DNA of 64,000 nucleotides from Archangium primigenium. GTDB lineage: Bacteria; Myxococcota; Myxococcia; Myxococcales; Myxococcaceae. Below the pieces are notes generated by a model. The model was not told the DNA's origin, did not search any database, and saw only the letters and a program-made list of their open reading frames with translations. A program made the translations under genes and the position numbers. The stretch is from contig NZ_JADWYI010000001.1 in the NCBI RefSeq assembly GCF_016904885.1, positions 2,480,001 through 2,544,000 on the forward strand. Direction: 5' to 3'. Below are positions 36,758-45,118 of this stretch, one piece after another (position 1 is the first letter of the stretch; each line of letters starts with the position of its first letter).

Positions 36758-36931
36758 GCGCACCTCCCCGCTGTCGAAGAAGCTAGGGAAGACGGTGCCG
36801 GGGGCCCATACCCCTTTCGGGGGGGGCCGCAGAGGGGAAAAAACGACGGCCGCGGCGCACTCGCGCCTCGGGCCCCGAACAGTTTCCTGAATGCACGGTT
36901 CGGCACGACGCCGACCCGTCAGGAGGGGTTC
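36758..36931. other. Divergent control region between the PurZ-like operon and the acyl-synthase gene
   Basis: 174 bases with G- and C-tracts and a short A-run. It must hold both promoters; none is clear enough to name. The GNAT start has AGGAGGGG directly before it. Confidence 0.4.
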
Positions 36932-37735
36932 ATGGCCACACTGACCTGTCACATCGCCGCCACCCAGCGGCAGCTCGATGATGCGCTGCGCGTGCGCTGG
37001 AAAGTCTTCGGCGAGGAGCTGGAGCTGCTCGGACGCACGCCCCATGGCGTGCCTCGGGAGAACAATGGTTTCGACACCCTGGCCACCACCGCGCACGTCA
37101 TCGTCTACGCGGAGGACGTGCCCGTGGCCACCGCCCGCCTGCTGCTGCCCAACCCCGAGGTGGCCCGCGCCACCGGACACCGGCTGGGCATCGATCTGGA
37201 GAGCAAGGTGGACCTCACGGACCTGGCGGGGCCGGGCCTGGTGTTCGCCGAGACCACCCGCTTCTGCATCCTCAAGGACTGGCGCCACTCCGCGGTCCTC
37301 ATGCGGTTGCACGCCGGGCTCTATCAGGAGAGCCGCCTGCGGGGCGTGACGCACTGGATCGCCTCCGCCAACACGGAGACGGACTCGGCCGAGGACGCGC
37401 GCCTCCTCCACCAGGTGGCGGCCCACCAGGGGCTGCTGAGCACCCGGTGGCGCGCGCGGACGCTCGTCTCGCCTCCGTCGCCGGAGGTCCCGACCGCGCC
37501 CCTCTACACCCCCGAGGAGCGGGCGCGCGCCCACCAGGGGCACCTGGAGGGCCTGCGCCTGCCCCGGGTGTTGTCGCTCTTCTCCGGCAAGCTGGGCGCG
37601 CGGTTCATCGCCGAGCCCCTCTATGACGCGGGCTTCCGCCGCTTCTCCCTGCCCCTGGTCGCGGCGCTCGACGCCACGCCCGCCAGCACCCGGGCGCTGT
37701 TCGACAAGCTGACCGCCCGCACCTCGCGCGGCTGA
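36932..37735 (+). CDS. GNAT N-acyltransferase, acyl-homoserine-lactone-synthase/OlsB-like
   Basis: 267-residue cytosolic protein of the GNAT group that includes LuxI-type autoinducer synthases, FeeM N-acyl amino acid synthases and OlsB. VRWKVFGEELELLG (about 20-33) resembles the LuxI RxxVFxxxL region, VATARLLLP is the second core strand, and FAETTRFCILKDWR (about 110-123) matches the E-xx-RF/L core of LuxI/OlsB. The acyl donor is likely acyl-ACP. ATG at 36932 has a strong AGGAGGGG. A haem-oxygenase-fold gene follows 80 bases on, and both converge on a LuxR-type regulator. The product is unknown. Confidence 0.75.
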   Translation: MATLTCHIAATQRQLDDALRVRWKVFGEELELLGRTPHGVPRENNGFDTLATTAHVIVYAEDVPVATARLLLPNPEVARATGHRLGIDLESKVDLTDLAGPGLVFAETTRFCILKDWRHSAVLMRLHAGLYQESRLRGVTHWIASANTETDSAEDARLLHQVAAHQGLLSTRWRARTLVSPPSPEVPTAPLYTPEERARAHQGHLEGLRLPRVLSLFSGKLGARFIAEPLYDAGFRRFSLPLVAALDATPASTRALFDKLTARTSRG

Positions 37736-37815
37736 GTCGCGCCCGACTTTTCCCCCCACACCTCTTCACCTCACCACCCACGGTCCCCTTCCCGGGGCCC
37801 GAACAGGAGACGTCC

Positions 37816-38493
37816 ATGCACACGCCCACCGAGAACCCCTCCCCGATGAACTGGCTCACCCTGTTGGAGCACGAGGCGCGCACGCTGCTCGCGGAGTTGG
37901 ACGCGCACCCCGAGGCCCGGCGGCTCTTCGACGGCAGCATCGACAAGGACCGCTACGTCCACTACCTCATCCAGACGTACCACTACGCGCGGTGGAGCAC
38001 GCCCCTGATGGCCGAGGCGGGGCGGCGCATGAAGCGCCTGAACCCGAACTCCTGGCTGGGGGAGCTGTTGCAGCAGAAGGCCGACGAGGAGCGCGGGCAC
38101 GAGCGCTGGCTGCTGTCGGACCTGCGGCAACTGGGCTGGTCCGCCGAGCGCGTCGAGCGGCAGATGCCCAACCCCGCGACCACCGCCTACGTGGCGTGGA
38201 ACCGCTTCACCTCGCGCTGCGGCCGGCCCGAGGCGTTCCTCGGCACGGCCTACGTGCTGGAGTACCTGTCCGTGAGCCGCGCGAGCCAGTCCGTGGAGCG
38301 GATGCTCGCGGCGGACACCATCCCCAACATCCGCAAGGCCGTCACCTTCTTGAGGGCGCATGGCCCCACGGATGAGGGGCACGTGGCGGAGCTGACGTCG
38401 CTGTTGGGCTCCCTGGAGGAGCCGGAGGCGCGGGACGCGCTGCTCTTGTCCGCGCGCACCACCCGGGTGCTCTACCTGGGGCTCTTCGCCTAG
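37816..38493 (+). CDS. Haem-oxygenase-like diiron oxidase / TenA-family protein
   Basis: 225-residue all-helical protein of the TenA/PqqC/haem-oxygenase fold. IQTYHYARWSTPLMAE and the EERGHERW (E-xx-H) and TDEGHVAEL (DExxH) motifs match haem-oxygenase-like diiron enzymes such as UndA and those acting on acyl chains or amino acids. Metal ligands appear present, which favours a redox enzyme over a thiaminase. It follows the GNAT gene in the same direction and could tailor its product. Its TAG stop overlaps the convergent regulator by four bases. Confidence 0.75.
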   Translation: MHTPTENPSPMNWLTLLEHEARTLLAELDAHPEARRLFDGSIDKDRYVHYLIQTYHYARWSTPLMAEAGRRMKRLNPNSWLGELLQQKADEERGHERWLLSDLRQLGWSAERVERQMPNPATTAYVAWNRFTSRCGRPEAFLGTAYVLEYLSVSRASQSVERMLAADTIPNIRKAVTFLRAHGPTDEGHVAELTSLLGSLEEPEARDALLLSARTTRVLYLGLFA

Positions 38494-39551
38494 GAGCGTC
38501 GGGCCAGGGCGAGCAGCCCGGTCCGGCCCGAGGTCACCCCCAAGCGCTTGAAGGACGCCTCGACGTGGTCCTTCACCGTGCCCTCCTTGATGGCGAGCGC
38601 GGTGGCGATGTCCTGGTTGGACAGGCCCTGGGCGATGAGGGTCGCCACCTCGAATTCTCTGGGCGTCAGGATCCGTCGCCACGCCTCGGGGATCGCGTGG
38701 AGCTCCTTGAGCCGGAGCTCCCACAGGTCGCGGCCCTCGATGCGCGGCAGTCGGGTGAAGCACACCTCCAGGGAGCTCGTCCCCCGCTCCTCCCGCCACA
38801 CGAGGGGGGTGGACGTGACCACGGCACTCCCCGCCAGGAACGCGTCCATCCGCTCCTTCCAGGCCCGGGGGATTCCGTCCTCGTCCCGGTCCGAGCGGGA
38901 GGGGAACCACCGCTCCAGGAGGGCCGTGACGGCCTCCGTCCGGAAGCCTTCCCGCCGCCGGGCATCCAGCACGATGGCGTGGGCGCCTTCCTGGCGGAGC
39001 AGCTCCTCCATCAGCTGACTGTGCGCGGACAGCGCGCCGAAGCGCGCGAAGTTCTGGAACGCCCCGGACAGGGCGGGGGTGAGTTGCTGCAACAGGCGCT
39101 GCTTCGTCGCGGAGAAGGCCCGGACGCGGTCGCTGTACAGCGCGACCGCGCCACTGCCCACCTGGTGCTCGGGCACGAGCAGGACCGCGAGCACGTGCCG
39201 CAGGCGCAGGTGCGACTCCCGGCTGCGCCGATACGTCTCCGTGTCGTGGAGCTTCTTGCCCCGGAGCATCTCCAGGTCACTCCAGGCGGTGTTGGGATTT
39301 TGCGAGAGCGACTGGAAGACGAAGTCGTCCGGGTACCACTGGTGGTAGCTCTGGAGGAAATGGCCCGTGGTGCTCGCCCGCCACTCGAAGCCGGTGGGCA
39401 GGTCCGGATGCATCTGGCAGAACGCCACGTGGTCCGCGTCGAACAGCCGCGTCAGGAGCGACTCCGTGCGCTCCTGGAACTGCGCGAGGCTCCGGGACTC
39501 GACGAGCCCACACGTCAGGTCGAGCAGTGGCTGCTTCGGCGAACGGCTCAT
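38490..39551 (-). CDS. LuxR-family regulator with N-terminal sensor domain
   Basis: 353 residues. The first 250 form a GAF/PAS-like sensor without a transmembrane span. The last 65 are a LuxR HTH (LTPREFEVATLIAQGLSN, then IKEGTVKDHVEASFKRLGV). It is convergent with the GNAT/haem-oxygenase-like genes, sharing four bases at the stop codons, a common layout of quorum-sensing circuits. The sensor does not show the classic LuxR autoinducer domain, so ligand binding is unproven. ATG at 39551 opens a gap that should hold its promoter. Confidence 0.88.
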   Translation of the reverse strand: MSRSPKQPLLDLTCGLVESRSLAQFQERTESLLTRLFDADHVAFCQMHPDLPTGFEWRASTTGHFLQSYHQWYPDDFVFQSLSQNPNTAWSDLEMLRGKKLHDTETYRRSRESHLRLRHVLAVLLVPEHQVGSGAVALYSDRVRAFSATKQRLLQQLTPALSGAFQNFARFGALSAHSQLMEELLRQEGAHAIVLDARRREGFRTEAVTALLERWFPSRSDRDEDGIPRAWKERMDAFLAGSAVVTSTPLVWREERGTSSLEVCFTRLPRIEGRDLWELRLKELHAIPEAWRRILTPREFEVATLIAQGLSNQDIATALAIKEGTVKDHVEASFKRLGVTSGRTGLLALARRS

Positions 39552-39691
39552 GGCGCGGCGTCTCCCGTGTCAGAGATGGGCCCCCCGGGCCTCGTCCGGT
39601 CCGGGACGATAGCGCGCGCCGCTCGACGGGTGGAAGGCATCGGGTCGTCTCACCCGACCTGCCTTCCCGCGTTCTCAGGGACTCCGCGGCC

Positions 39692-40267
39692 CTAGAGGAG
39701 GATGACCACGACCACGACGACCACCACGATGATGCCGCCACACAGCCACCAGCGGCCGTGGCAGTTGATCCCGAGGGTGAGGCCAATGAACCGCTCCGCG
39801 GCCTCGGCGTGCTCCTCGGCGAAGAGGGGATCACAGGCGATGCGCGCCTTCGTGCGCTCCAGCATCCGCCGGAAGTAATCCGGGTTCATCGGGCTCACGT
39901 CGATCGGCGAGGACAGGCCCTCGACCAGCTTCTCGTGGGAGGGCCGCTCGGCGCGCATCTCGAAGAGCCGCCGCGCTTCCATGTAGAGCGCGCCCTGCAG
40001 GATCCGATCGTCCTCCGAGCCGAACTCCACGGGGTAGTGGTTCTTCATGAACTGCTCGAGATCCCGCAGGCCCTCGGCCTCGGGCTGCTCCTCGATGAAC
40101 TTGCCGATCGACTGTGCCGTCTCCGTGATGAACTCATCCTCCCGCCCGTGCTCCACGGCGGCGCAGGTCTTGGCGGCCGAGGCGGTCCCGGTGAGTCCCA
40201 GTCCCGTGGCCAGGGACACGCCCCCCATGACTCCCGTACCCATGAAGAACCTGCGCGACATCGTCAT
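39692..40267 (-). CDS. Tat-exported, C-terminally anchored protein of unknown function
   Basis: 191 residues. The N-terminus has a twin-arginine signal (MSRRFFMGTG with hydrophobic core and TASAA), and the last 13 residues are almost pure Ile/Val/Leu (IIVVVVVVVV), a C-terminal membrane anchor preceded by HGRWWLCGG. Between them is a soluble helical domain with Asp/Glu-rich helices. No family is recognised. The tail layout recalls C-tail-anchored or sortase-like substrates without a cleavage motif. ATG at 40267 (or 40261) fits. Confidence 0.6.
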   Translation of the reverse strand: MTMSRRFFMGTGVMGGVSLATGLGLTGTASAAKTCAAVEHGREDEFITETAQSIGKFIEEQPEAEGLRDLEQFMKNHYPVEFGSEDDRILQGALYMEARRLFEMRAERPSHEKLVEGLSSPIDVSPMNPDYFRRMLERTKARIACDPLFAEEHAEAAERFIGLTLGINCHGRWWLCGGIIVVVVVVVVILL

Positions 40268-40486
40268 TGAAGCGACTCCCTCTCGGTGGTGGACCCGTGC
40301 TGCGGGGTGGCCACAACGGTAAATAACACTTCCAATGAAATCAAGTGCTCACCGTCAGACAGGTCAAAGCCGTAAAGCGGTAAAGAATGACCCAGGTGGC
40401 GGGCTCGGCTGGAGTCCATCGGGGCGCTGAAGCGCCGCGTCGCGCCCCACCGCGAGAGCGCCACGCGCGGCGCCGTCCTGGTCGCT
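40268..40486. other. Gap upstream of the Tat-exported protein gene
   Basis: 219 bases. The part near 40310-40390 is unusually AT-rich for this genome (CGGTAAATAACA, then TCCAATGAAATCAAG) with repeated CGGTAAA-like elements at 40317, 40372 and 40380. It probably contains the promoter of the minus-strand gene at 40267. Confidence 0.4.
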
Positions 40487-42115
40487 TCAGGGGGTGGCGC
40501 GGGTCACGGGGCGGGACACCATCCCGCGCAGGCGGCGCAGCAGGCCGAGGAACTCGGCGCGGTCGCTCATGCCGTCCAAGGCGGCCTCGGTGAGGACCTC
40601 GGCGGCGGCCAGGTTCCAGCTCTCGGCGTGGGATTCACCCCGGAGGATGTCGGCGGTGCCCGCGACGGCGGCGGCGAAGCGCAGGTTGGCCGAGGCGCGT
40701 TGCAGCGAGTCGTGCACCTGGCCCCGCTCCAGGAGGAAGCGCTGCTCGGCGGCCTCGACGCCGCCGGGCCGCTTGGCGCGCACCCGCACCAGGGCCAGGG
40801 TCGAGTGCGTGCCGACGAGCTTCACCTCGTAGAGCGCGGTGACGGTATGCCCGGCGCCAATCTCCCCGGCATCCACCTTGTCGTCGCGGAAGTCCTTGTC
40901 GGCGAGGTCCCGGTCCTCGTAGCCCATCAGCCGGTAGGTGTTGACGGCGTCGGGGTTGAACTCCACCTGCACCTTCACGTCCTGGGCGATGACCTCCAGC
41001 GTGCCCGAGAGCTTGTCCTGGAAGAGGCGGCGCGCCTCGTCCTCGCTGTCGATGTAGTAGGCGTGGCCGTTGCCCTTGGCGGCCAGGCGATCGAGCACAC
41101 CATCGCGGGAGCCGCCCAGGCCGAAGCCAACGGTGGACAGGGTGACACCCTCCTGTACGTAGCCCCGGATGTTCTCGTACAGCACGCTCGCCGAGGTGCC
41201 GTCGAGGTGGGCATCGCCGTCGGTGAGCACGATGACGCGCGAGACGCGGTCGGGGCGGGCGTGCCTCGCCGCGTGCCGGTAGGCGAGCTCCAGACCACTG
41301 CCCAGGGTGGCGGATCCCTTGGCGCTCAGCGAGTCGATGGCGGTGAAGAGGGTGTCGCGCTCGGTGGCGGGGGTGGGGGGCAGCACGTCCCGCACGCCGC
41401 CCGCGGAGGTGACGAGCGCCACGGTGTCCTGGGGGTTGAGTCCCCGCACCAGCAGCTTCAGGGCCTTCTGGGCGAGCGGCAGCTTGTCCTGACTGGACAT
41501 GGAGTCACCGGTGTTCACCAGGAAGACGAGGTGGGCGGGCTTGCGCTGCGCGGCGGGGACGACGCGCCCTTGGACGCCCACCTTGATGAGGTGCCAGCCC
41601 GGAGTGTACGGCGAGGGCGCGCCCTCCAGGTCCACGTGGAAGTCCCCTTCCTGGGGCGCGGGGTAGCGGTACTGGAAGTAGTTCACCCACTCCGCCACGC
41701 GCACCGCGTCGCGCGGCGGCGGGCGGCCCTCGGCCATGGAGCGGCGAAAGAGGGTGTAGGCGGCCGTGTCCACGTCCACCGCGAAGGTGGAGAAGCGGTC
41801 ATGGCTCACGCAGATGTAGGGGTTGGACGGGGGCTCCTCGTGGGTGCTGCCCGCCCTGCGCGGGGACCCGGGGACGGGCTCGTCGGTGGCCAGGGCCTCG
41901 GAGGGCTTGAATCGCTTGCTGGAGTTCCTGCTGAAGTCCTGCAACGGTCTGGGCTCGCGGGGGGGCTGGAACTCCTCTCCCGGCATGCTGGTCGTGGCCA
42001 GGCCCATGAACCTGCGGATGTTGTTGCCGAAGAAAAGCAGGGTGACGATCAGCAGGAGCCCGACGAGCAGGAGGCCGCCGAGAATGCGCAGGCTCCACGA
42101 GACGTACTTCTTCAT
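40487..42115 (-). CDS. YfbK-family VWA protein with degenerate metal site
   Basis: 542 residues; one N-terminal membrane helix (about 9-30), a Pro/Ser-rich linker, a von Willebrand domain and a C-terminal region of the DUF3520 type. It matches the YfbK family. The first MIDAS motif should read DxSxS but here reads NTGDS at 201-205, losing the Asp and first Ser; LTDGDAHL later keeps the Asp-Gly-Asp. The protein may therefore bind ligand without a metal. ATG at 42115 follows GAGAG. It lies downstream of the DUF2381 gene on the same strand. Confidence 0.85.
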   Translation of the reverse strand: MKKYVSWSLRILGGLLLVGLLLIVTLLFFGNNIRRFMGLATTSMPGEEFQPPREPRPLQDFSRNSSKRFKPSEALATDEPVPGSPRRAGSTHEEPPSNPYICVSHDRFSTFAVDVDTAAYTLFRRSMAEGRPPPRDAVRVAEWVNYFQYRYPAPQEGDFHVDLEGAPSPYTPGWHLIKVGVQGRVVPAAQRKPAHLVFLVNTGDSMSSQDKLPLAQKALKLLVRGLNPQDTVALVTSAGGVRDVLPPTPATERDTLFTAIDSLSAKGSATLGSGLELAYRHAARHARPDRVSRVIVLTDGDAHLDGTSASVLYENIRGYVQEGVTLSTVGFGLGGSRDGVLDRLAAKGNGHAYYIDSEDEARRLFQDKLSGTLEVIAQDVKVQVEFNPDAVNTYRLMGYEDRDLADKDFRDDKVDAGEIGAGHTVTALYEVKLVGTHSTLALVRVRAKRPGGVEAAEQRFLLERGQVHDSLQRASANLRFAAAVAGTADILRGESHAESWNLAAAEVLTEAALDGMSDRAEFLGLLRRLRGMVSRPVTRATP

Positions 42116-42257
42116 TCTCTCGCTTATCCCATGATCCCGCGCGGCCGAGCGTCCGTCATCGGGCGGAGGTCGGTCGTCCGGCGGAGGGGGAGGGCCGCTG
42201 AGGTGGCCGTGGCGCACGGGTTCAAGACGTGTGAGCGGGTAGGTCTCGGTCGCACGG

Positions 42258-43190
42258 TCACGGGAAGCGCACGCCCGAAATCGTCGCCGTTCGTGTGGCT
42301 TCCTGATTCCAGAGCTTGAGGGTGCTTGGGCCGGGGGTCGCATTTCCTGGGAGGTCGACTTCGATGAGAACCCGCCCGGTGCTCTTGGGAAGAATGGGCT
42401 GGGGTGACCACACCTCGGCGGGCCATTCTCCGGTCGGCGTGACGAGTCGGGCCTGGGTGGGGGTCCAGGGGGTCGAACCGTGATTCGTCAATTGGAGATC
42501 CACGGCCAGGCGCATCCTGGGCATGCGCATGCTCCCATCCGCGGCCCGATAGCTGACGGCGTTGCGGACGCGAAATGTCTCGGGTTGACCGATGATGAGG
42601 TGGGCTGTGATGGACATGCTGGCGATTCCCGCCGACGAGAGTTGGCCCTGGATGAGCATTCGCATCAGACCTTCATGTCTGTCCTGTTCCTTTGTCGCCA
42701 GGAGCAATGCCGTCTGGCATTCCTGGAGCCGCGTGCGGCTCTCCTCGGCTTCTGTGTGAGCGCGATCGGAAGGAGCGAGGCGTCTGGAGACCTCCCACTG
42801 CGGCTCCGATTGAGGTGACACCACGAGAACGAGATCGAGCGGGTTGGGCTCGGCCTCGTTCACGAACTGGAGGGTCAAGGTCAGGCGCCTTCCCATCCGC
42901 AGTTCACGCGAGGGCAAGAGGGTGAGCAGCAGGCCATCCGCCGACAACGTCACGTGCCGGAAGGATTCTCGCGCCTCCAATACGATTCCGTCCCGAGTGA
43001 GGGGGGCGTCGAAGATCAGCAGCAGTCCCCGCCCTGGACTGATGCGTATTTCTCGCGGTGACCGTGACGCTCCGGTGGTCCCGGAGGAACGTGAACCCGT
43101 CGAGCTTGTTCCCGCATCGGGCCGAGCTTCCGCCGGTTCAGGTGTGCTTGTCAGCAACAGCCAGGACAGCATCGCGAGCGGGACGGGCAT
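42258..43190 (-). CDS. DUF2381 family secreted protein
   Basis: 310 residues with an N-terminal signal peptide. The body is beta-rich (EIRISPGRGLLLIFDAPL, LTLTLQFVNEAEPNPLDLVLVV, and the C-terminal GRVLIEVDLPG), typical of the Myxococcus paralogous family TIGR02268/DUF2381. Members are commonly encoded beside Ser/Thr kinases, as here: the kinase gene lies 59 bases upstream in the same orientation. I infer that it is a partner or target of the kinase's extracellular part. Codon use is somewhat less GC-biased than neighbours. Confidence 0.85.
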   Translation of the reverse strand: MPVPLAMLSWLLLTSTPEPAEARPDAGTSSTGSRSSGTTGASRSPREIRISPGRGLLLIFDAPLTRDGIVLEARESFRHVTLSADGLLLTLLPSRELRMGRRLTLTLQFVNEAEPNPLDLVLVVSPQSEPQWEVSRRLAPSDRAHTEAEESRTRLQECQTALLLATKEQDRHEGLMRMLIQGQLSSAGIASMSITAHLIIGQPETFRVRNAVSYRAADGSMRMPRMRLAVDLQLTNHGSTPWTPTQARLVTPTGEWPAEVWSPQPILPKSTGRVLIEVDLPGNATPGPSTLKLWNQEATRTATISGVRFP

Positions 43191-43249
43191 GCAGAGGTGA
43201 CCTCCTGGGTGGACACCTTATCAGGCACCTCCGACGTCAGTCCTCGAAT

Positions 43250-45052
43250 TCAATCCCGGTGGGCGGTGTACTCGTCGAAGCGAGCCACCGCCATCAGATA
43301 GACGGTCGAGACAATCTTGATGGCGCCAGGCTTGCTACCGGCCTCGATGGGCATACCGCGTCGAAAGGGGACCTGATCCCAAATCTCCATGCAGACGGGA
43401 TAGACCTTTCCGTCCGGGGTTTGGGCCCGCGTATAGCGGCCATAGGCCCGATCCTCCGAGAAATACAGTCGACCCGTGAAGACGGTCTCTTGAGGCAGGT
43501 GCTCTCCCCACGCTTCGAGCGCGGCGAGGGGCGCGTCTGGCTGAACGACGACAGGTGCCACGTGGCTCTCGTTCGGAAACGTCGCGAGGTATTTGCCTCC
43601 GGGCCCGACTCCCCATTCCCGCATGTAGAGCCAGGCCTCGGGAGGGCACTCCTCTTCAGGGGGCAGGACAGGCCTGGCCGCCTGAGGGGTCGCGCAGGCG
43701 AGTTGTCCCAGCGCCCAGGCGGAGATGCAGGCCTGGGTCAGTCGAAAGGTCTTCATGAGCATGTTGTCCTGGGTGGGCGCCGCGTGGGCGCTGTGCGTGG
43801 GGTGACCTTCGGGTGGCTCGCTCGACGTGGTCACCTCCGACGTCGAGACGAGAACGGTCAGGGCGAGAAGCAGCAGCATGAGGCCCATTCCGAGCAGAAC
43901 GGGCCGGGTGATGCGTCGCGCGGGCGGGGGTGCTTCGTGCCCGCCCGCGTCCGTGGAGGCCTCCTCCCGGGGCCGGGGCGCGCCTCGCCGGGCGTGGCGC
44001 CGCGCGTAGTCCCGCAGGCGCAGGGCCTTGTCCCTCCGGTCTCCCGGCGTGAGCGGCCCGTCCTGGGGCGTGGTGGCGGTGTCGGGGGACCACGGCTGGC
44101 ACAGGGGCGCGTCCCACGTCGGGTCCGCCGCCCGCTCCAGGGCCTCCAGGGCCGTGTCCAGGGCGCCAGCGTCGGGGAGGCGCGCGTCGAGCGCCTTGTC
44201 CAGCAGGCGCAGACACAGCTCGCCCAGCGCCCGGGGCGCGCGCGGGTTGCGCACATGGGGCGGCTCGGGCGTCTCCTGGAGGATCCGGTCCGCGAGGCCG
44301 CCCTCGTCCTCCAGGGCCGAGCGGGGCTCGAAGGGGTAGCTGTGCGTGAGCAGCCAGTAGAGCAGCACGCCCAGCGCCCACAGGTCATCCGAGGGCCGCG
44401 CCGGGGAGAACTCGCCCACGTGCTCGCGGCGGAAGCGCAGGGCCTCGGGGCTGCGGTAGTACGGCGTGCCGGGCAGGGCGAGGGGATGGGTGATGTGCGG
44501 CGCCCCGAGGTACGTGCCCACCCCGAAGTCCACCAGCACCGCCCCGCCATCCACGTCCCGCACGAGCACGTTGGACGCCTTCACGTCCCGGTGCACCACG
44601 CCCGCGCGGTGGATGTACCGCACCTGCCGCGCGAGCTCGCGCATCACCCGCGCCACCGCGCGCGCCGAGGGGTTCTCCTCCCGAGCCCAGGCCTCCAGCG
44701 GACGACCCCTCACGTAGGGCAGGACCAGGAAGAGGTGAGTGGGGTGGTCCGCGGGCCATTGGCCATGGCCGAGCACGCATGCCGACCCCAGGCGCCGCAG
44801 CCGCAGCCCCACCTCCAGCTCCCGCCAGGGCCACCCGCCGCGCGCCAGGGGGAGGAACTTGAGCGCGTAGAGCCGGCCCGCGCGCCGGGCCCGGTACACC
44901 GTGCCCTGGCCACCCGCGCCCAGCCGGGCCTCCAGCCGGTAGCCGTCCACGTGCTCGCCGAGCGCGGGCGGCGTCGCGTCCTCCAGCCCCGGTGGGGGCC
45001 GCTCGGTCCTCCACCGCCGGGGCGCCCCGTGCGGTTGTCCTGCCTCGTTCAT
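43250..45052 (-). CDS. Serine/threonine protein kinase with a lipoprotein-like C-terminal half
   Basis: 600 residues. The N-terminal kinase domain has GAGGQG (45-50), Lys65 in YALKFL, HRDVKASN (Asp156), VDFGVG (Asp175) and GTPYYRSPE, so it is probably active. After a basic linker, a transmembrane helix (about 384-403) is followed by MLMKTFRLTQ, then LGQLAC (Cys453), which looks like a complete lipoprotein signal inside the protein. The last 145 residues are extracellular-type sequence. ATG codons exist at 43762 and 43756, so a separate lipoprotein could also be made by internal initiation. It precedes the DUF2381 gene in one operon. Confidence 0.9.
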   Translation of the reverse strand: MNEAGQPHGAPRRWRTERPPPGLEDATPPALGEHVDGYRLEARLGAGGQGTVYRARRAGRLYALKFLPLARGGWPWRELEVGLRLRRLGSACVLGHGQWPADHPTHLFLVLPYVRGRPLEAWAREENPSARAVARVMRELARQVRYIHRAGVVHRDVKASNVLVRDVDGGAVLVDFGVGTYLGAPHITHPLALPGTPYYRSPEALRFRREHVGEFSPARPSDDLWALGVLLYWLLTHSYPFEPRSALEDEGGLADRILQETPEPPHVRNPRAPRALGELCLRLLDKALDARLPDAGALDTALEALERAADPTWDAPLCQPWSPDTATTPQDGPLTPGDRRDKALRLRDYARRHARRGAPRPREEASTDAGGHEAPPPARRITRPVLLGMGLMLLLLALTVLVSTSEVTTSSEPPEGHPTHSAHAAPTQDNMLMKTFRLTQACISAWALGQLACATPQAARPVLPPEEECPPEAWLYMREWGVGPGGKYLATFPNESHVAPVVVQPDAPLAALEAWGEHLPQETVFTGRLYFSEDRAYGRYTRAQTPDGKVYPVCMEIWDQVPFRRGMPIEAGSKPGAIKIVSTVYLMAVARFDEYTAHRD

Positions 45053-45118
45053 GGACGTGACCTCCGACGTGGTTCACTGTAACAGAACCCCGGGCGTCAC
45101 GTCCTCGGATTTCCGCGC

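Noticed and set aside
43058-45082. 674-residue plus-strand ORF opposite the kinase
   Set aside because: Antisense shadow of the DUF2381/kinase genes; it has no domain and no RBS.
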